Of a stretch of 64,000 nt of DNA, positions 1-13,200 are shown one piece after another. Origin of the DNA: Enoplolaimus lenunculus (taxonomy: Eukaryota > Nematoda > Enoplea > Enoplida > Thoracostomopsidae); assembly GCA_030248215.1 (NCBI GenBank), contig JASANG010002052.1:1-64000 (forward strand). The letters run 5' to 3'. The notes under the pieces are model-generated. The model saw only the letters and a list, made by a program, of their open reading frames with translations, was not told the origin of the DNA and ran no database searches. How positions within the stretch are numbered: position 1 is the first letter of the stretch; each line of letters begins with the position of its first letter. The position numbers and the translations under genes were made by a program.

Positions 1-1403
1 TCGTATCTTTAAAAAATATTTAAGGAAATTTCTCTCAAAAATCACCACGAGGGTTACCAGTTGCACTCTTTTATACTACTATAGTATCAAATTATCTGTA
101 TTCTTCCCAATAACAGTACGGGACAATGTACACGGCGCCTATAGAAAGGCGGAGTACTCAAATAAAAAAATAATTACAATTAGATCGCAGGTAGTTTTGG
201 TGCAAATCCTTATGCGCCCCGCGCAAAATAAGTCAGTCTCTCTATACTGTATGTAGTATATCGCGTATTTCACTCGACAACCGCTAGGGTCTGTCAGGAT
301 AACAAAAATCAGAAAAAGCACTATGCTTAATATGACACAAAAACGTTAAAGTAAAAATGTAAACGTATGAACTTTATGGCCACCATTTGGTGTAACAGCA
401 GAGTTTGGCAATAACAATATTCCACTTACAAAGTACAAATTTACCACTAATTATTAGCGCTTCAGCTACGAAACCTTACTACAAATACCTTCCCGGAGCT
501 TGACTTACTCCCTAAATTATACTGAAATGCGGCCGAAAATTATTCACAAAATATCGCCTATCTCGCAGCGCAAGTCTACTTCAATTAGCCCAAGCTAGTT
601 CAAAAAAACAATTCGCATACAGACTGAAGTATGGGGCAACTTAATTAACACTGGACTGGAGTTGTCCGCTCCCAAATAACGCACTAAAATCGTAAAATCA
701 CCACAAAATTCACGGTTCAGTTGAGCAGCACTTCGCTGTCATGTAACTCAAAATCCAATAGACCGCGCGCGTTCCTTCAGCACCAAGCGCTTATATACTT
801 TAATTCCGAAATATCACCTAAATTCCTAAAAATCTTTTTCCCTACCACAAAAATTACAAACTTTTTAAAATTACAGTAACATAGCAGAAAGTATTCGAAC
901 AATTTGCTATTTTGACTGAAATTCACGTTTTTACAACGAAAAATTGAATTTAAATTTATCCTAAAATTTAATTAATTTAAGTGTTTAGACTAAGTTTCTA
1001 ATTCAAAGTCACTGAAAACCCTTGTATGCCTCTCCTGAAACATTTTTAACCCCCCTAAGGTGAGCTGGCTACGGGCCTATGTTCGAAAACGTCAACGAAA
1101 TTTCAAGAACTTAAATACATCCGAAATTTCGCGATGAACTAATACAACGTTTTTGTTACGGAACGAATAAAAAAATGAAATTGCACATCCGGGGGCGGGG
1201 CGTTAATCAATATTACCCCCAACCCCAAAATATCAATTCGTTTTGTCTCTTATAAATTAATCCAATGCTAGAATATATAAGCTTATATTCAATTAGTTTG
1301 CCGCAGGCTAATAAATTAGGCTTTGGCTTTCGTTATTGATTAGGTATCATCTATAGTTGAAATATGATACTTACTCAAACGTTAGTTTGTAGGCGAATGC
1401 AGT
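1..1403. other. Gene-free AT-rich stretch
   Basis: I see no exon or known domain. A family G end (TGAGCTGGCTACGGGCC) lies near 1043-1078. The rest is unassigned AT-rich sequence with only short chance open frames. Confidence 0.5.
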
Positions 1404-1932
1404 CAGATTTTGAAAATTTTTGCATATTTGAGCTTCTCGTGACTTTCTCTGATGGTTTCAGTTTGAAACTCGAGTTTTCAAAGATTCAATTTTTCCTGTT
1501 CCAAGGTCGACGCCGTTTGAACCGTAAATTTATTTTATGCAAAACGTTTGCCAAATTATCACTAGTCTTGGTGCGGCAAGCTGCGTCGAATGGTGCTAAA
1601 TTTAGCGGAATCGTAACTTTAGTTTACGAGTTATGGTCAAATAAATTGTTTGGGCACTCGACGACGGTCTGGCAAGGCGCCAAATAAGTTATTTCACCAT
1701 GGTTCGTGAACTAATGGCGAGATAGCGATACAAATAGTATCATTAGTCCCCGCTTTACACAAGGCGTCTAATGATATATAGATTGCTTAACCATTAAATG
1801 TATTTTTTCCGCTCTTAAGGGAAACCTTGAGACCGGTAAAAGTAGAATTTTTATAAACTTTGAATTTTAGCGTGAAATCATTCGAGGATGTCATTAGAAG
1901 CTGAAATATGCAAAAAATTTTCAAAATCCAAC
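1404..1932. mobile_element. Family L foldback-type element
   Basis: The left end AGATTTTGAAAATTTTTGC recurs inverted at the right end (GCAAAAAATTTTCAAAATCC). Related ends occur at 31451-31693 and as solo pieces near 17507, 36885, 39010 and 40437. Non-coding; superfamily unknown. Confidence 0.6.
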
Positions 1933-2101
1933 CGTTTTTGAGCAAACGCCGGCTAGCGTGCACAATGCGAAAAAAGCCTTAAATGTCTCTCAAACTAATC
2001 TCATTTTCTTAATCCTACTGAGGCTTTAGGTTTAGGTTGAGGTTTTAGGATATGGTTTGGCTAAACCTAAACCGTCAACCTAATTTATTAACCCAGTCAT
2101 A

Positions 2102-2550
2102 TACTGTACTGACGCGAATAAGAGGGGGACTGATATTTATTTGGCCTCTCCAGAGGGTACCCCCCTTGTTATTCGGTTACGGACTGTTATTACTTTTAAC
2201 CCACGCTCCGCCGCCCTTCGTTACTGATATATATCCGGTACTGCAATTATCCGTTGAATTATACGTTTATTTATCATGTGTCAATAGCTTGAGCGATAAC
2301 ACAAGATTATACTCAGGAATGTACTTTTAAGATTTAGGTACGCTTTAAAGTTTCGAACTCAAATTATTTGGTCCTGGAGTCATTTATGTACTACAATTAG
2401 GGTTAATTGACATTTATGGACTCTGATTAGGGTTTAGCGACTCAATCCGCTTACGGACTCTTATTAAGGATACGGACTTCTATTGATTCGGACTCAAAAT
2501 GGGGACACCCTTTTATTACCCATCCCCGTCTTATTCGGGTCAATACAGTA
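2102..2550. mobile_element. Family F TIR element, full length
   Basis: Ends TACTGTACTGACGCGAATA and TTCGGGTCAATACAGTA are inverted repeats. Near-full relative at 29229-29673, truncated ones at 10448-10657, 33454-33648 and its mirror. Non-autonomous. Confidence 0.75.
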
Positions 2551-3017
2551 TGTGGGAAGGAATTTTATGTGAGTGAAAACAACACCAAGTGCCATAGTTT
2601 CCTGATGGACCCACAAATGTACTTAACCTTGACTATTGACAAAATACACAATATTTAAGAAATTCGTGGTATACACGACGGGACTTTAATAGAATAACGA
2701 AACGTATATTTTTAAAGTTAAAATGCATATGAATGTCAAAAAAGACGATTTTTTTACTTAAAATTAAGAATGACAGAAAAGAGACGCGAACTTTGTTCAA
2801 TTCGAATTTGAGAAAAGAGGAAATAATTTATACAACCCAAAATTATCAGTCTTATGATTCGATTCGCAACGCTATTATTACATGAATTTAATATATAAAA
2901 AGAAAGAACTTCTTATATTGTTTATGTCTGTTCTGTTGTGGGATGAATGCAGACTGATTGTAATATCTAAAACACAAAACAAGATGCGCCTGCAAACTGC
3001 AATCAGCGTACGAGACT

Positions 3018-3332
3018 GGGCAAATGTTACTTTTAGGGCCGTAACAGTAGGTTAGGCGTATTTCTAAGCCTAAGCATAAGCCTAAGCGTTGCAAACGCGT
3101 ATTCCTAAGCGGAAGCCTAAGCCTAAGCGTTGCAAAAGCGTATTCCGAATCTTATGCCTAAGCCTAAGCGTTGCAAAAGCGTATTCCGAAGCTTATGCCT
3201 AAGCCTAAGCGTTGCAAAATCGTATTCCTAAGCGTAAGCCTAAACCTAAGCAAAAAATGTAGTCTAGAATGTAAACCAACTCTTTTACAGACCCTCCAGA
3301 AACCGCAATGGCCCTAAAAGTAACATGGGCCC
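3018..3332. mobile_element. Family B element, followed by a family A fragment
   Basis: Begins with a GGCAAATGTTACTTTTAGGG-type end and closes with the inverted form; the interior is CCTAAG-type tandem repeat in about 60-bp blocks. A partial family A end follows at about 3350-3423. Confidence 0.75.
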
Positions 3333-3867
3333 GAGAATGCATAGAGACAAGGGCCCATGGGAAAATCAGAGGCGTAATGTTTTTTTCTGCTGCACTGCAA
3401 TAGAATAAGCTTATATCAGTTCCGGCCAACGTATAGAACCGGATTGTAGCTGTAGTATAAGTGTATTCATCAGCCAAAACCTAAGCCTCAGTCCGTTTAT
3501 GTTCGCCCTCGGTACGGAAAAAATATTGGTCAAAAAATTCATGTATTTATATACCATCGAATACAGCTTACACAGATGTGACTATGAATGTTGGTGTTAT
3601 CGCTGCATATTAACATGAGGGTATTAATCATCTGAAGCAGGTTTGTAGTACAAAACTAATCCTCAATACTCCACTGTAGTATTTGGTTTCAAATCATTAT
3701 AAAGCAAGTTCTATCGTATTCACAGCATAAAACTCTTTTAAATCGACCGCAAGCCAAAACAGAAACACCCGCCCGAGGGCTGTGGGCAAAAAAACCGAGA
3801 AAAATTGCTGATCAGGATTCGAACCGGATATATAGGTGTTCCGAGAACTAGAATGCTATATCGGGCT

Positions 3868-4026
3868 CGTAGCCAAAGGGCCAGAGGAGGGACTAAGACC
3901 CCCTGGAAGAAGTTTGGCGCCCTCTAGATAGTTTTTACAACCTTGCTGGTAAGTCAACAAAAGCTTTTGTATAAACCTCGCGAAATGGTTAGCCCCTTTA
4001 GCAAGGGAAGCTGGCTACCGGCCTGT
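3868..4026. mobile_element. Family G TIR element in the 3' untranslated region
   Basis: GGCTCGTAGCCA at the left, TGGCTACCGGCC at the right. It ends about 10 bp beyond the gene's stop codon. Confidence 0.7.
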
Positions 4027-4035
4027 GTTGAATCG

Positions 4036-4209
4036 TTATGTATTTTGGAGTCCAATTGTGTTTATAATCCACCATTTTACAGCAATAACATCAGAATATA
4101 TTGGCGGTTGGGATTTGTACGAGCCACAATTGTGAAATGCCAGCACACCGGCTACATAGTACCGATCGGATTCGACGTTTTTGCAAATCAACGGAGATCC
4201 TTCGTCATT
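4036..4209 (-). CDS. Exon 14: C-terminal trypsin segment with Ser195 to Glu, stop codon
   Basis: Acceptor AATATTTCAG, phase 0, 57 codons, TAA at 4036-4038. It begins NDEGSPLIC where the family has GDSGGPLVC, so Gly193 is Asn, Asp194 is kept, Ser195 is Glu (residue 1105) and Gly197 is Ser. Then [15 protein letters not shown] (the S-W-G strand and Cys220) and [14 protein letters not shown], the usual closing P-x-V-Y-T-x-V..WI helix. The length is normal and the frame is clean, which argues against decay. A family G element begins about 10 bp past the stop, in the 3' untranslated region. Confidence 0.92.
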   Translation of the reverse strand, partial: NDEGSPLICKNVESDRYYVAGVLAFHNCGSYKSQPPIYSDVIAVKWWIINTIGLQNT

Positions 4210-7200
4210 CTGAAATATTGAAAAAAAACTTTTTTAAATTTTTTTAACAATTTTAAAATATTTACTGAAATTTTCTATTTTTTAAGAATTTTAAAAATTA
4301 ACTGAAATTTTTTATTTTTTACAATTTTGTAAAATTAACTGAAATTTTTCTTTAAAAAATTAACTGAAATTTTTTTATTTTTTTACAACTTTAAAAAATT
4401 AACTGAAATTTTTCATTTTTAACAATTTTAAAAAATTAACTGAAATTTTTCATTTTTAACAATTTTGGTAAAATCAGGAGTAGATGATCACTCTAACAAG
4501 AGTGTGCAACAGGGTACATTCTGTGTATTAAAGAATGTACCGGCACGCGTTGCGTTTTTGGCCAACCCCCCATTTTGGGGGGGGGGGTCAATTTTACGTT
4601 CATTTTACACGTGTATCCGCCAGCCAACACCGAAAATATAATCGGACCACATTTTAGTATATACAATAGCACATGAATTTCAACATCGATGGAGATTTTG
4701 ACCCCCTCCCCCAAATACGGGGGTAAGCCAAAAATGCAACGACCGCTGGGTACATTTTTTTCTACATAGAATGTACCCAGTTGCATACTCTTGTTAAAGG
4801 GTATCATGCACTCTTGGTAAAATTAAACGAAATTTTTCATTTTTTAACAATTTTAAAAAATTAAATGAAATTTTTCATTTTTTAACAATTTTAAAAAATT
4901 AACTGAAGTTTTCTATTTTTTACGAATTCTAAAAATTAACTGAAATTTTTCATTTTTAACAATTTTAAAAAATTAACTGAAATTTTTCATTTTTAACAAT
5001 TTTAAAAAATTAACTAAAATTTTTCATTTTTTCAACAATTTTAAAATATTAACTGAAATATGAGTATTTTATTCCTTCCCTCCTCTCAACAATAAAGTTA
5101 TTTTGATAAAAGGTAACCCCCACACTTACTAGTGTTGATTATTTTGCTAAGCACAGGCTTAGGCTAACGCTGAGGCTAACCTGAGCCTCAGGTTAAGATA
5201 AACCTAAGCCTATTAGCTAAAAAATGCGAAAAAATTGATAATTAACTGTTCAGGTTGTGCGGCTCCCAAATTCAGGTGCAACTTGCACTTGCCACTTTGA
5301 TCCCAGAACACTGATTTGCAGCTGGAATTATGCAAATTTCGTACAATAGGATTGGACAACCACTGAGACAAAAATGAGCTTTTGACCAGTCATGTTGCCA
5401 CAAAAACGTAGTTTATTTTCACGTCACCCAATGCAAGGTAATATTTCCAAAATTCCAGTGATTGGCAGATGCGTTAGTTGGTTATATCGATTTTATTCCT
5501 GCAAAGAAATTTAAGCTTGCGTCACAAAATACCTTTGCTCGTTGTTGCAACGAGAACGGAGGTTAAATTGCTACCCCTGGGGGAAAAACATAAATACACG
5601 CCTTAGGATGGCCCTTGTCATCAGGCGCACGATCAGTCTCATGTCGGCGCCGGACGGTGCCAGACGTCATCAAATATACTTCTATTCGTTCCCTTGGATA
5701 TACTCAAGTATGCCTAAACCTAATATCAGCTTACAAAACAAGGTCCCCATCCGACAATATCATTCGAAGCGCAAAGCATTCGTGCTGAAATTAATTGTCC
5801 ATAATGTTCAGCGCGTTTGCAGTCGTTTTTACTGCGCAACTGTAGATCAACATGCTTCAGTTGCACTGAATTGCCGTGTCCTGAAATATTTCCACGTACA
5901 ACACGGCCGTAACAATACTATAAGCATATTCCTAAGCCTAAACCTACGCGTAAAAATTAGCTTATATCTAAATCAAAGTCTCAGTTAAAGCTTAGCCGAA
6001 AAATGTTTTAGCTTACTCATTGCAGTGTCGCAGAAAAACGTTCCGTCCCTGATCTTTACACGAACTCTTATTGTTAACCATGTTCTCCATTGTATACGGT
6101 TATAGCTTAGGGTTAGGTAAGTAGTTTTGGAATCTAACCGTTAGCCTGAGCCAATTGTGGCGAGGGAGGAATGTAGACCAGCCTATTGATGTAAGATGTA
6201 TTAATCAGACGAGTTGTTCTTACTGTTCCTTAAACAAAATGACCGAGCTAACTGAATAGCACAGTAAACGTAGGATTTTAGACGCCGAAAACGCTAAGAA
6301 TCCAAGCGAGCGAAATAAGCGAGTTTGTACTCTTCCCATGGCATTTAAAATAAAACTTATGTTCTGGTTTAACTGTCTGTATGATTCAAGTTCACTATAG
6401 GGGCAGGTCCGTAGCCAGTTCACCTTACTAGGGGGGCTAAAAATATTCACGATGGGCATACAAGGTTTTTTGATGGCTTACAAGCCAGGTGGACAATTTT
6501 AATGAAAGGACCAAAATTCTTCAATGGGAGCTGAGCGTTCCTGGCTTTCTTCTGGCTACGGGCTCGTATAGGAGTCTGCCCATTGGCACATATGGAGCTG
6601 GGAGATATAGAGACAGGGTTTAGGCTTCGGCTGGAGATTTTGCTTACGTGTACACTTCCGTTAATTCTTCCGATTACGCTTAGGTTCAGGTTTAGATTTA
6701 CTAGTCAGGTGCCTGTGACTAACGTGGGCCTGTCTTGTCGTACCTCCAGGCGTAGTATGACCCCATCCAGGCGAAAAACACCACGTTCCGTCTGGAGTTG
6801 CGGTATCAGGCAAACACAAAGCGCTCATAACAGTACTTGGCATCGCAGAACTGAGTAAATTAGGCACAGATTCAATTGAAATTCGGCCGAGTTTTAACGC
6901 AACTTCAAGTTCAACCAGAGCAATGTCAAAATCAGGAATGTGAACGGTCAATTTGTACGAGGGATGCAATATTACACGACGAAGGCGGTATCCTTTGATC
7001 CCGAATCCGGACTTCAAACGCGATGCCGCCGACTGGTTGAATAGTCCGCCGGACGCTGCGGTGAAGAAACGCCATTCTGTTGCGGAACGATTGCTAGAAT
7101 GTGTTATGAATGCAAATAGATCCCGTTAGCCGTATCTGCGAACGGTATTCAATCCCTATTTACACGGTAAATTCCAATGAGTTGATTAATCAATTCAGCT

Positions 7201-10200
7201 AGCGAGTTGGTTATTTCTGAATATCAGTAAACATTAACACACTCTGAGTTGAGTTGATTCTCACTCTGAGTTGAGTTGACTCTGGGTGAGTGGGTTAATT
7301 AACTCAGAATGAATCGAATCAACTCATAATTTTGAGTTCGGATAGTCCTAACTCAGACTGAGTGACTCAACTCATTCTGAGTTAAAATCAACTCACAGAA
7401 ATCTACAGTGTATGACCAGAGTAGCCAATCCCATAATAGTCCCAGAGGTCCATGTATAGAAAAGGACCCGGATCGTTTTCTTGCTGGACTGTAATAGAGT
7501 AAGCTCAAGCTTTAGACTATTTTTTGATTAGGCTTAGGCTTAGGCTTAGGCGAAGGCCTTGACAAGATTGCAAACAAAAAATTTGAAAAATATTTTAATA
7601 GGGGCGCCCACCCCGGACTTTTTTTAGTGAGGCACACTTGCATGCTACGGCACTGCACCAATCGCCAGTTAGTAATTGATTTTCAAACAAGCGAACTGCG
7701 ACAACTGCTGACAGTTTTTCTCACAGATTTTTTTGGTGGTAAAATGATAAGATCCTTACCTTACAATTATTGTGTTTTATGACTTTTGCCAGCCCTCAAA
7801 AATTTTTGGATCTACTTCTGTCACCGATTGTTCAATACTGTGATTTTGAGGTTTTTATTTTTTTATTTCAAAAACAAATGAAATACTTTCAAGAATAGAC
7901 TTTGCTGATCGAATTTCTAAAATTTAAGAAAACTTGAGAAATAAAATAATTTTGTATAAACTTTAAGTGATAAACTTTGGTTGATGAGTATATGCTTAGA
8001 CAGTAGCCAATCTGCAATACATCTCGTTTCAGCTGTATTCAAAGATCGCTCGGTTATAAGGGTTAGCCAGAATTTTAACGCAGCGATCTGGCTATTTTTC
8101 ATAAAATTTTAGGCCTATGTTACTTTAAGGAGCGTCCAGGTTTCTGGTGGGTCCATAAAAGTGTAGGTTTAGATTCTAGATTACACTTTTTTTGCTTAGG
8201 CTTAAGGTTAAGCTTAGGCTTAGGCTTAGGAACTCCTTTTTGGCAACGCTTAGGCTTAGGCTTTAGGAACATATTTATACAACGCTTAGGCTTAGGCTTA
8301 GAAATACGCTTAATCTACTGTTACGCCACGTAAAGTAACATTGGCCAAATTTTACATGCTGTTTTGGAATATTTCCGAACTTCAAAGATATTAAATCGGC
8401 ACAGCCCCAGAGGGTGAAGGAACAACTGTGAAAAAAGTTTCTCGTAAAGTCAATTTGAGGGGCGTCCAAAAGCAAAGAGTTGTTTTAGTTCAATATATCA
8501 TTACTATCCTCGCGAGTGTTTAGCCACCGAGGCCCATGTAAAGATCAGGGACGGAACGGTTCTCTTGTGGGACTTCAAAAGAGTAAGCCTAAGCTTTAGA
8601 CTGGTTTTTGCTTAGACTTAGGTTTAGGTCTAGGTATAATGCGTACGCTAAGGCTTAGACATTGGAATATGCTTGTACTACTGTTCAGGCCCTGTTCTAT
8701 ACTTTGGCCGCGACTGAAAAGACACACTTAATTTTAGAATTCAGTATTTTGTGAAATTTTGTTGATGGGACGGCACTGTGATCCGTATTTGCCGCAACCC
8801 TTGGCTACCACGTCACTGCTACTCTCACTGTTTTGTCAGACACGTTGATGACGTCATAATCCAACGTGGCGCAACAATCGTTCCCACGCAATACGAATTA
8901 TGACGTAGATTATAGAACACTCCGACGCTCGGCCATTGGTTGATATCTGACCGATGACCGCCTACGATTCGCCGGTTTCGAGACACAAATGCTGGATCTA
9001 AACGTGTTGTTATTTCATTGGTCAGTAGGCCGCATTCTAAAATTATTAAAACATTTAAAAGCGTTTGTAATTTCAAATGTTTCCTGCACCTATAACACTA
9101 TCAATTCCAATGAGTTTATTAATAATCAATTAACCTAGAGAATAAGGTTTTTTGAGCTAATATCAGTAAACATTATCTCACTCTGATTCGAGCTAATTTC
9201 GCATGAGTTAACTCAATGAGTTGATACAACTCAGAATTCTGAGGCCCCTCGCTCGCGAGTCAAGCGCTACCCATTACACCACTCGGCCGATAGTATACTA
9301 CTATAATTTTCTCTAACACATTATGTGCACGTGTATGTATGTGTCTTTACAAACACTATGCGCATACATATGCTACATCATATATACCAACATGCCTGTT
9401 TCCCGTCTCGCTGACCCTTTCAGGGGCTGCTTGTTACAGTACTGTAAACACAGCATATAGGGTGTATCTATCACACATATGCTTTAGAAACAAACTGGTC
9501 ATCCGGAGTAACGGATATCTGGGTCACTCAACAAAACGGAAAATCTGGGTTATGGAATTATTTTTCTAAATACTTATTTGGGGGTCGATTATATCGGAAC
9601 GCCAGGGCTGATTTTCGGTTCTGGAATACCTCTGGAGACTGAGCCAACCCTGCAGCCAGCTCTGCTTGCAAGGCGGGAGCAAAACAGTTTTCAGGAGTGG
9701 CGTGCAGTTGAAATACCAAACTTGCATGCTGGGTTAAACTTGTTCTACAGGGGGCTGAGCTCACGCAAGGTCCTCTGTGGCTACTACGGGTTTGGAATGG
9801 GTACCCAGTGCCTGGAAAACAATTTACCAAATCGCTCACAGGATACGAAAACACTTTGTCGACTGTGGCATTCGTCGGCGGAACTAAAATTTAAAACGCA
9901 ATTTCAGCTAATATTTGACCCTCGACAAAAACCAAAATGTGATATTTTAAACTGTATTAAGGGTTGCGCTATACTTGACGTCCGGCGGCGTCAGTAGCCG
10001 TGTGTCCCTCGTACGGCGCAGTCCGCACCGTCCGTCATCATACGTTATCGTACATGAGTTATGTACGTACGACACCACATGGTAATGGACGGAACCGGAC
10101 GGGTGACGGACGAAACCGGACCGGTGACAGACGGCGCCGGACGGTACCGTAAAAAGTATAGTGCAACCCTAATAGTAAAATATATGTTAAACTTATAACT

Positions 10201-13200
10201 GAAATATTTTGCAATTCTGAACGTCCGAAAATATATTTTAAACCCCCTATTTGAAATTCTTGCTACCTTCCTGGCAGCGGTCGATCCAGACCACCAAATC
10301 ATTTTCTGAGGTACAAAAATTGTAAGGTAAGGCCCTTATTATTTTATCACAAAAAAATTTCTGGCGGCCGTATGATCCACCGCGCCCCTCTCGATCCGCT
10401 ACTGCTTCCTGGCTACCCAAGTTTGAAAATCTACTTTCAAAACATAAGTATGCTTTGAAGTTTCGAACTCAACTGTATTTCGTGTTGGAGTCATTTATGC
10501 ACTACAACTTAGGAACATTGACATTTATGGACTCTAATTAGGCTTTAGGGACTCTATTCGCTTTACGGACTTTTATTAGGGATACGGACTCCTATTGATT
10601 GGGATTCAAAATGGGGACCTCCCTCTAATTAATTCCCTCTTATTCGGGTCACTACAGTACTTGTCTATAAACATTTTAACAAAACATACGTTAATATCCG
10701 TATTTTAAATTTAAACTCACCTGTCAACCAGCGTTGACTGAATATTAGTGGACGGGACAGTCGACGAGCCACTGCGTAGTTTCCGTATAGTTTCAATTGA
10801 ACCAAAGTTTCGAAAAAAGTATCCAGTTGAAGTTCTGAAACAAACAAAACTGTAAATCAAAACAATTATTAAAATGGCAAAACTTTGTAAACAAAAATTC
10901 AGTACAAAACTGTATTTGAAGGTTTTTGGAGAAATTTGACGCAATTTCCGGTCTCAGCAAATTTAAGATTGCAAAGTTATTCAATTGCTCAGTAATTATG
11001 CAATTAATTTGAGCGTTGGTGAGACCGATTTGGTCCAGACTGCAAGCCGGTCAGGATCGACGTTATGATGTCCGGTCCGTGGTCCACGATCACGGATCGC
11101 ACAGGGTTTCGCGGTCCAATCCACATCACTAAATACTCGATATGTCAAAAATGTTGGGATCTTTGGGAATGGCGGCATCCGAGGATACTCTGCCTTCCTA
11201 GAAAATTTTTGACTCATCGAAAAGGTTTAGCCGCACTTGTTTAAATAACCACCCCTTGTCTCCAGAAATCATTTTGGCCCTATCTGCAAGTTGGGTTGGC
11301 TACGGGCGAGTTCAACGAGCACCAAGCGTTCGCCCGTAAGCATTTTGATATAAATCGGCCACACCGTTGACTATTTTGAAAAAAAACAATTACATAAATG
11401 AAGATTATTTTCATTTTGTTCAATGTAGACTCGTAGCCAGCTCAGCTTGCTAGGCAGCAATCAAAAATTATCAAAGAGAAGCATACAAGTGTTTTCGATG
11501 ACTTACAAGCAAATTTGAAAATTTTCTATGAGAAAAGTGCAAAATTCTTCCAGGGGGTCTTTTCCCCGCCAGGCTCGCCTCTGGTTACGAACCCGGTTGA
11601 GTGGCCCAAGTTTCAACTGAGCCACGGGATTTGTCCAGTAGGCCAGACGGCCAGTCCGCCGCTGGATACAACAGTCCTGAACAGGATTACATTCGTCATA
11701 TGATGGAAAGGCGACAATCATGCGGGGATCACCGTTATAACTGGGGCAGCCTGGAACACGTTTTGTCCCTATGACTATAGGTGGTAACATTTTGTCTGAC
11801 CGTTTATCCGCTATGAGATTCAAAAAATTTGCATTGTCTGCTATCCTGATGTGACATCTACTGTTTGTACTGCAATATCATATGATATTCCAAATATTGT
11901 CTGCGAGTATCATGTCATATTTAGTAGAATTTTGGAATATCATATGATATTCGCATAAATGTCCCGCAGTATCATATGACAAATGGTAATTTGTATACGA
12001 TGATCGCTTGACATCAGTGATTTGTAAGCCAATGTCATATGACATTCACATTTGGTCTACATAACCGCTATTCGATTGACAAAATTTTATATTGACGTCG
12101 AATCAACTTGGACAAAACGTGTTCCAAGCTGCCCCAGTTATAACGTGAACGCCGCATCAGCGTAGCATAATTTTCGTCAAGGGCCTCTATATGGTTCTCT
12201 GCAATTACTCCATTTTGAGTTTACCTGAATCCCAACTGTTTGCAAATTAAATTGCTATGTTGTGCTGTCCATCCATCGCTGCATGTTTGCAAGCTGTTAC
12301 TTTTTACATTTGACCACGTTTGAAGCTGTCCCGACGGTGCAATTGTGACTGAAACATTTCGTTGTTCTGTAAAACAACAATGCCGGTGATGGAAGATTTA
12401 AGGCCCATGTAAAAATCAGAGACGGAACGTTGTTCTGTGGGACGACAGCAGAGTAAAGTTTAAGCTTTAGACAATGTTTTTTTGTTTGGTTCAGGTTTAG
12501 GCTTGCGCTTGCCGTAGGAATATGCGTGCTGTTATGCGTAGGGTTAGGCTTTTTAAGCTTCGGCTTAGGAATATGCTCATAGTTTAGCTTAGGCTTAGGT
12601 TTAGACTTAGGAGTAGGCTTATAATACTGTTCCGCCACTATTGTTTACATTGGGCGTTCTTTAAAAGAACAATTCCGGTTATGGTATATTTTCAGCTACA
12701 GTTATCAGTTAGTAAACGGTTTTTAAACTAACGAACTATTGCAGCTGTTGAACTCAAACTTGGCACAGAAGTAGAGCAAATCATATATGTGAAAAATGTG
12801 CCGAACTTTTAGCTCGGGCATTCACTGTTTCAAAAGTTACAAGACATATCACTAACTGGTAATAGGTGCTACACATATTTGAGAATACAGACCCATGTCT
12901 ACGAAAATGCTTTATTTATGCCTAAGCCTAAGCGTTTGCCTATATTCAGGCTTTTTATTACTAACTTGAACTATAAGCTTATCGACGAAAGGTTAGGTTA
13001 GGGTTATGCCGAAATCCTTAAACGATTAAAGGAACCAGCTTAGAATTTGGATCAAATGATGTTATACCACAGTGCCATTCATCGCTCGAATCGTTACAGT
13101 CTGAGTTCCCATCGCAAACTTGAGTTTTTTCAACACATCCACTGTTGTCGCACACAAACTGAGATTCGTGGCATCCTTAAGAATAACGGCCCATGTTACT

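Noticed and set aside
5250-5321. A phase-0 exon candidate after exon 13 ending in a stop ([10 protein letters not shown])
   Set aside because: It lacks the closing trypsin motifs, while 4036-4209 supplies Cys201, Cys220 and the final WI helix with a better acceptor. At most an alternative end.
6661-6743. Extension of exon 12 beyond GGHG into the downstream frame
   Set aside because: It reads into TTAGGC-like sequence; the GTACGA donor at 6743 joins exon 13 with a smooth trypsin alignment.
11503-11823. Cys-containing frame ([11 protein letters not shown]) as an extra exon of the protease homologue
   Set aside because: It spans family G and K ends and a GGCGGACTGG repeat end, with no phase-fitting splice sites.
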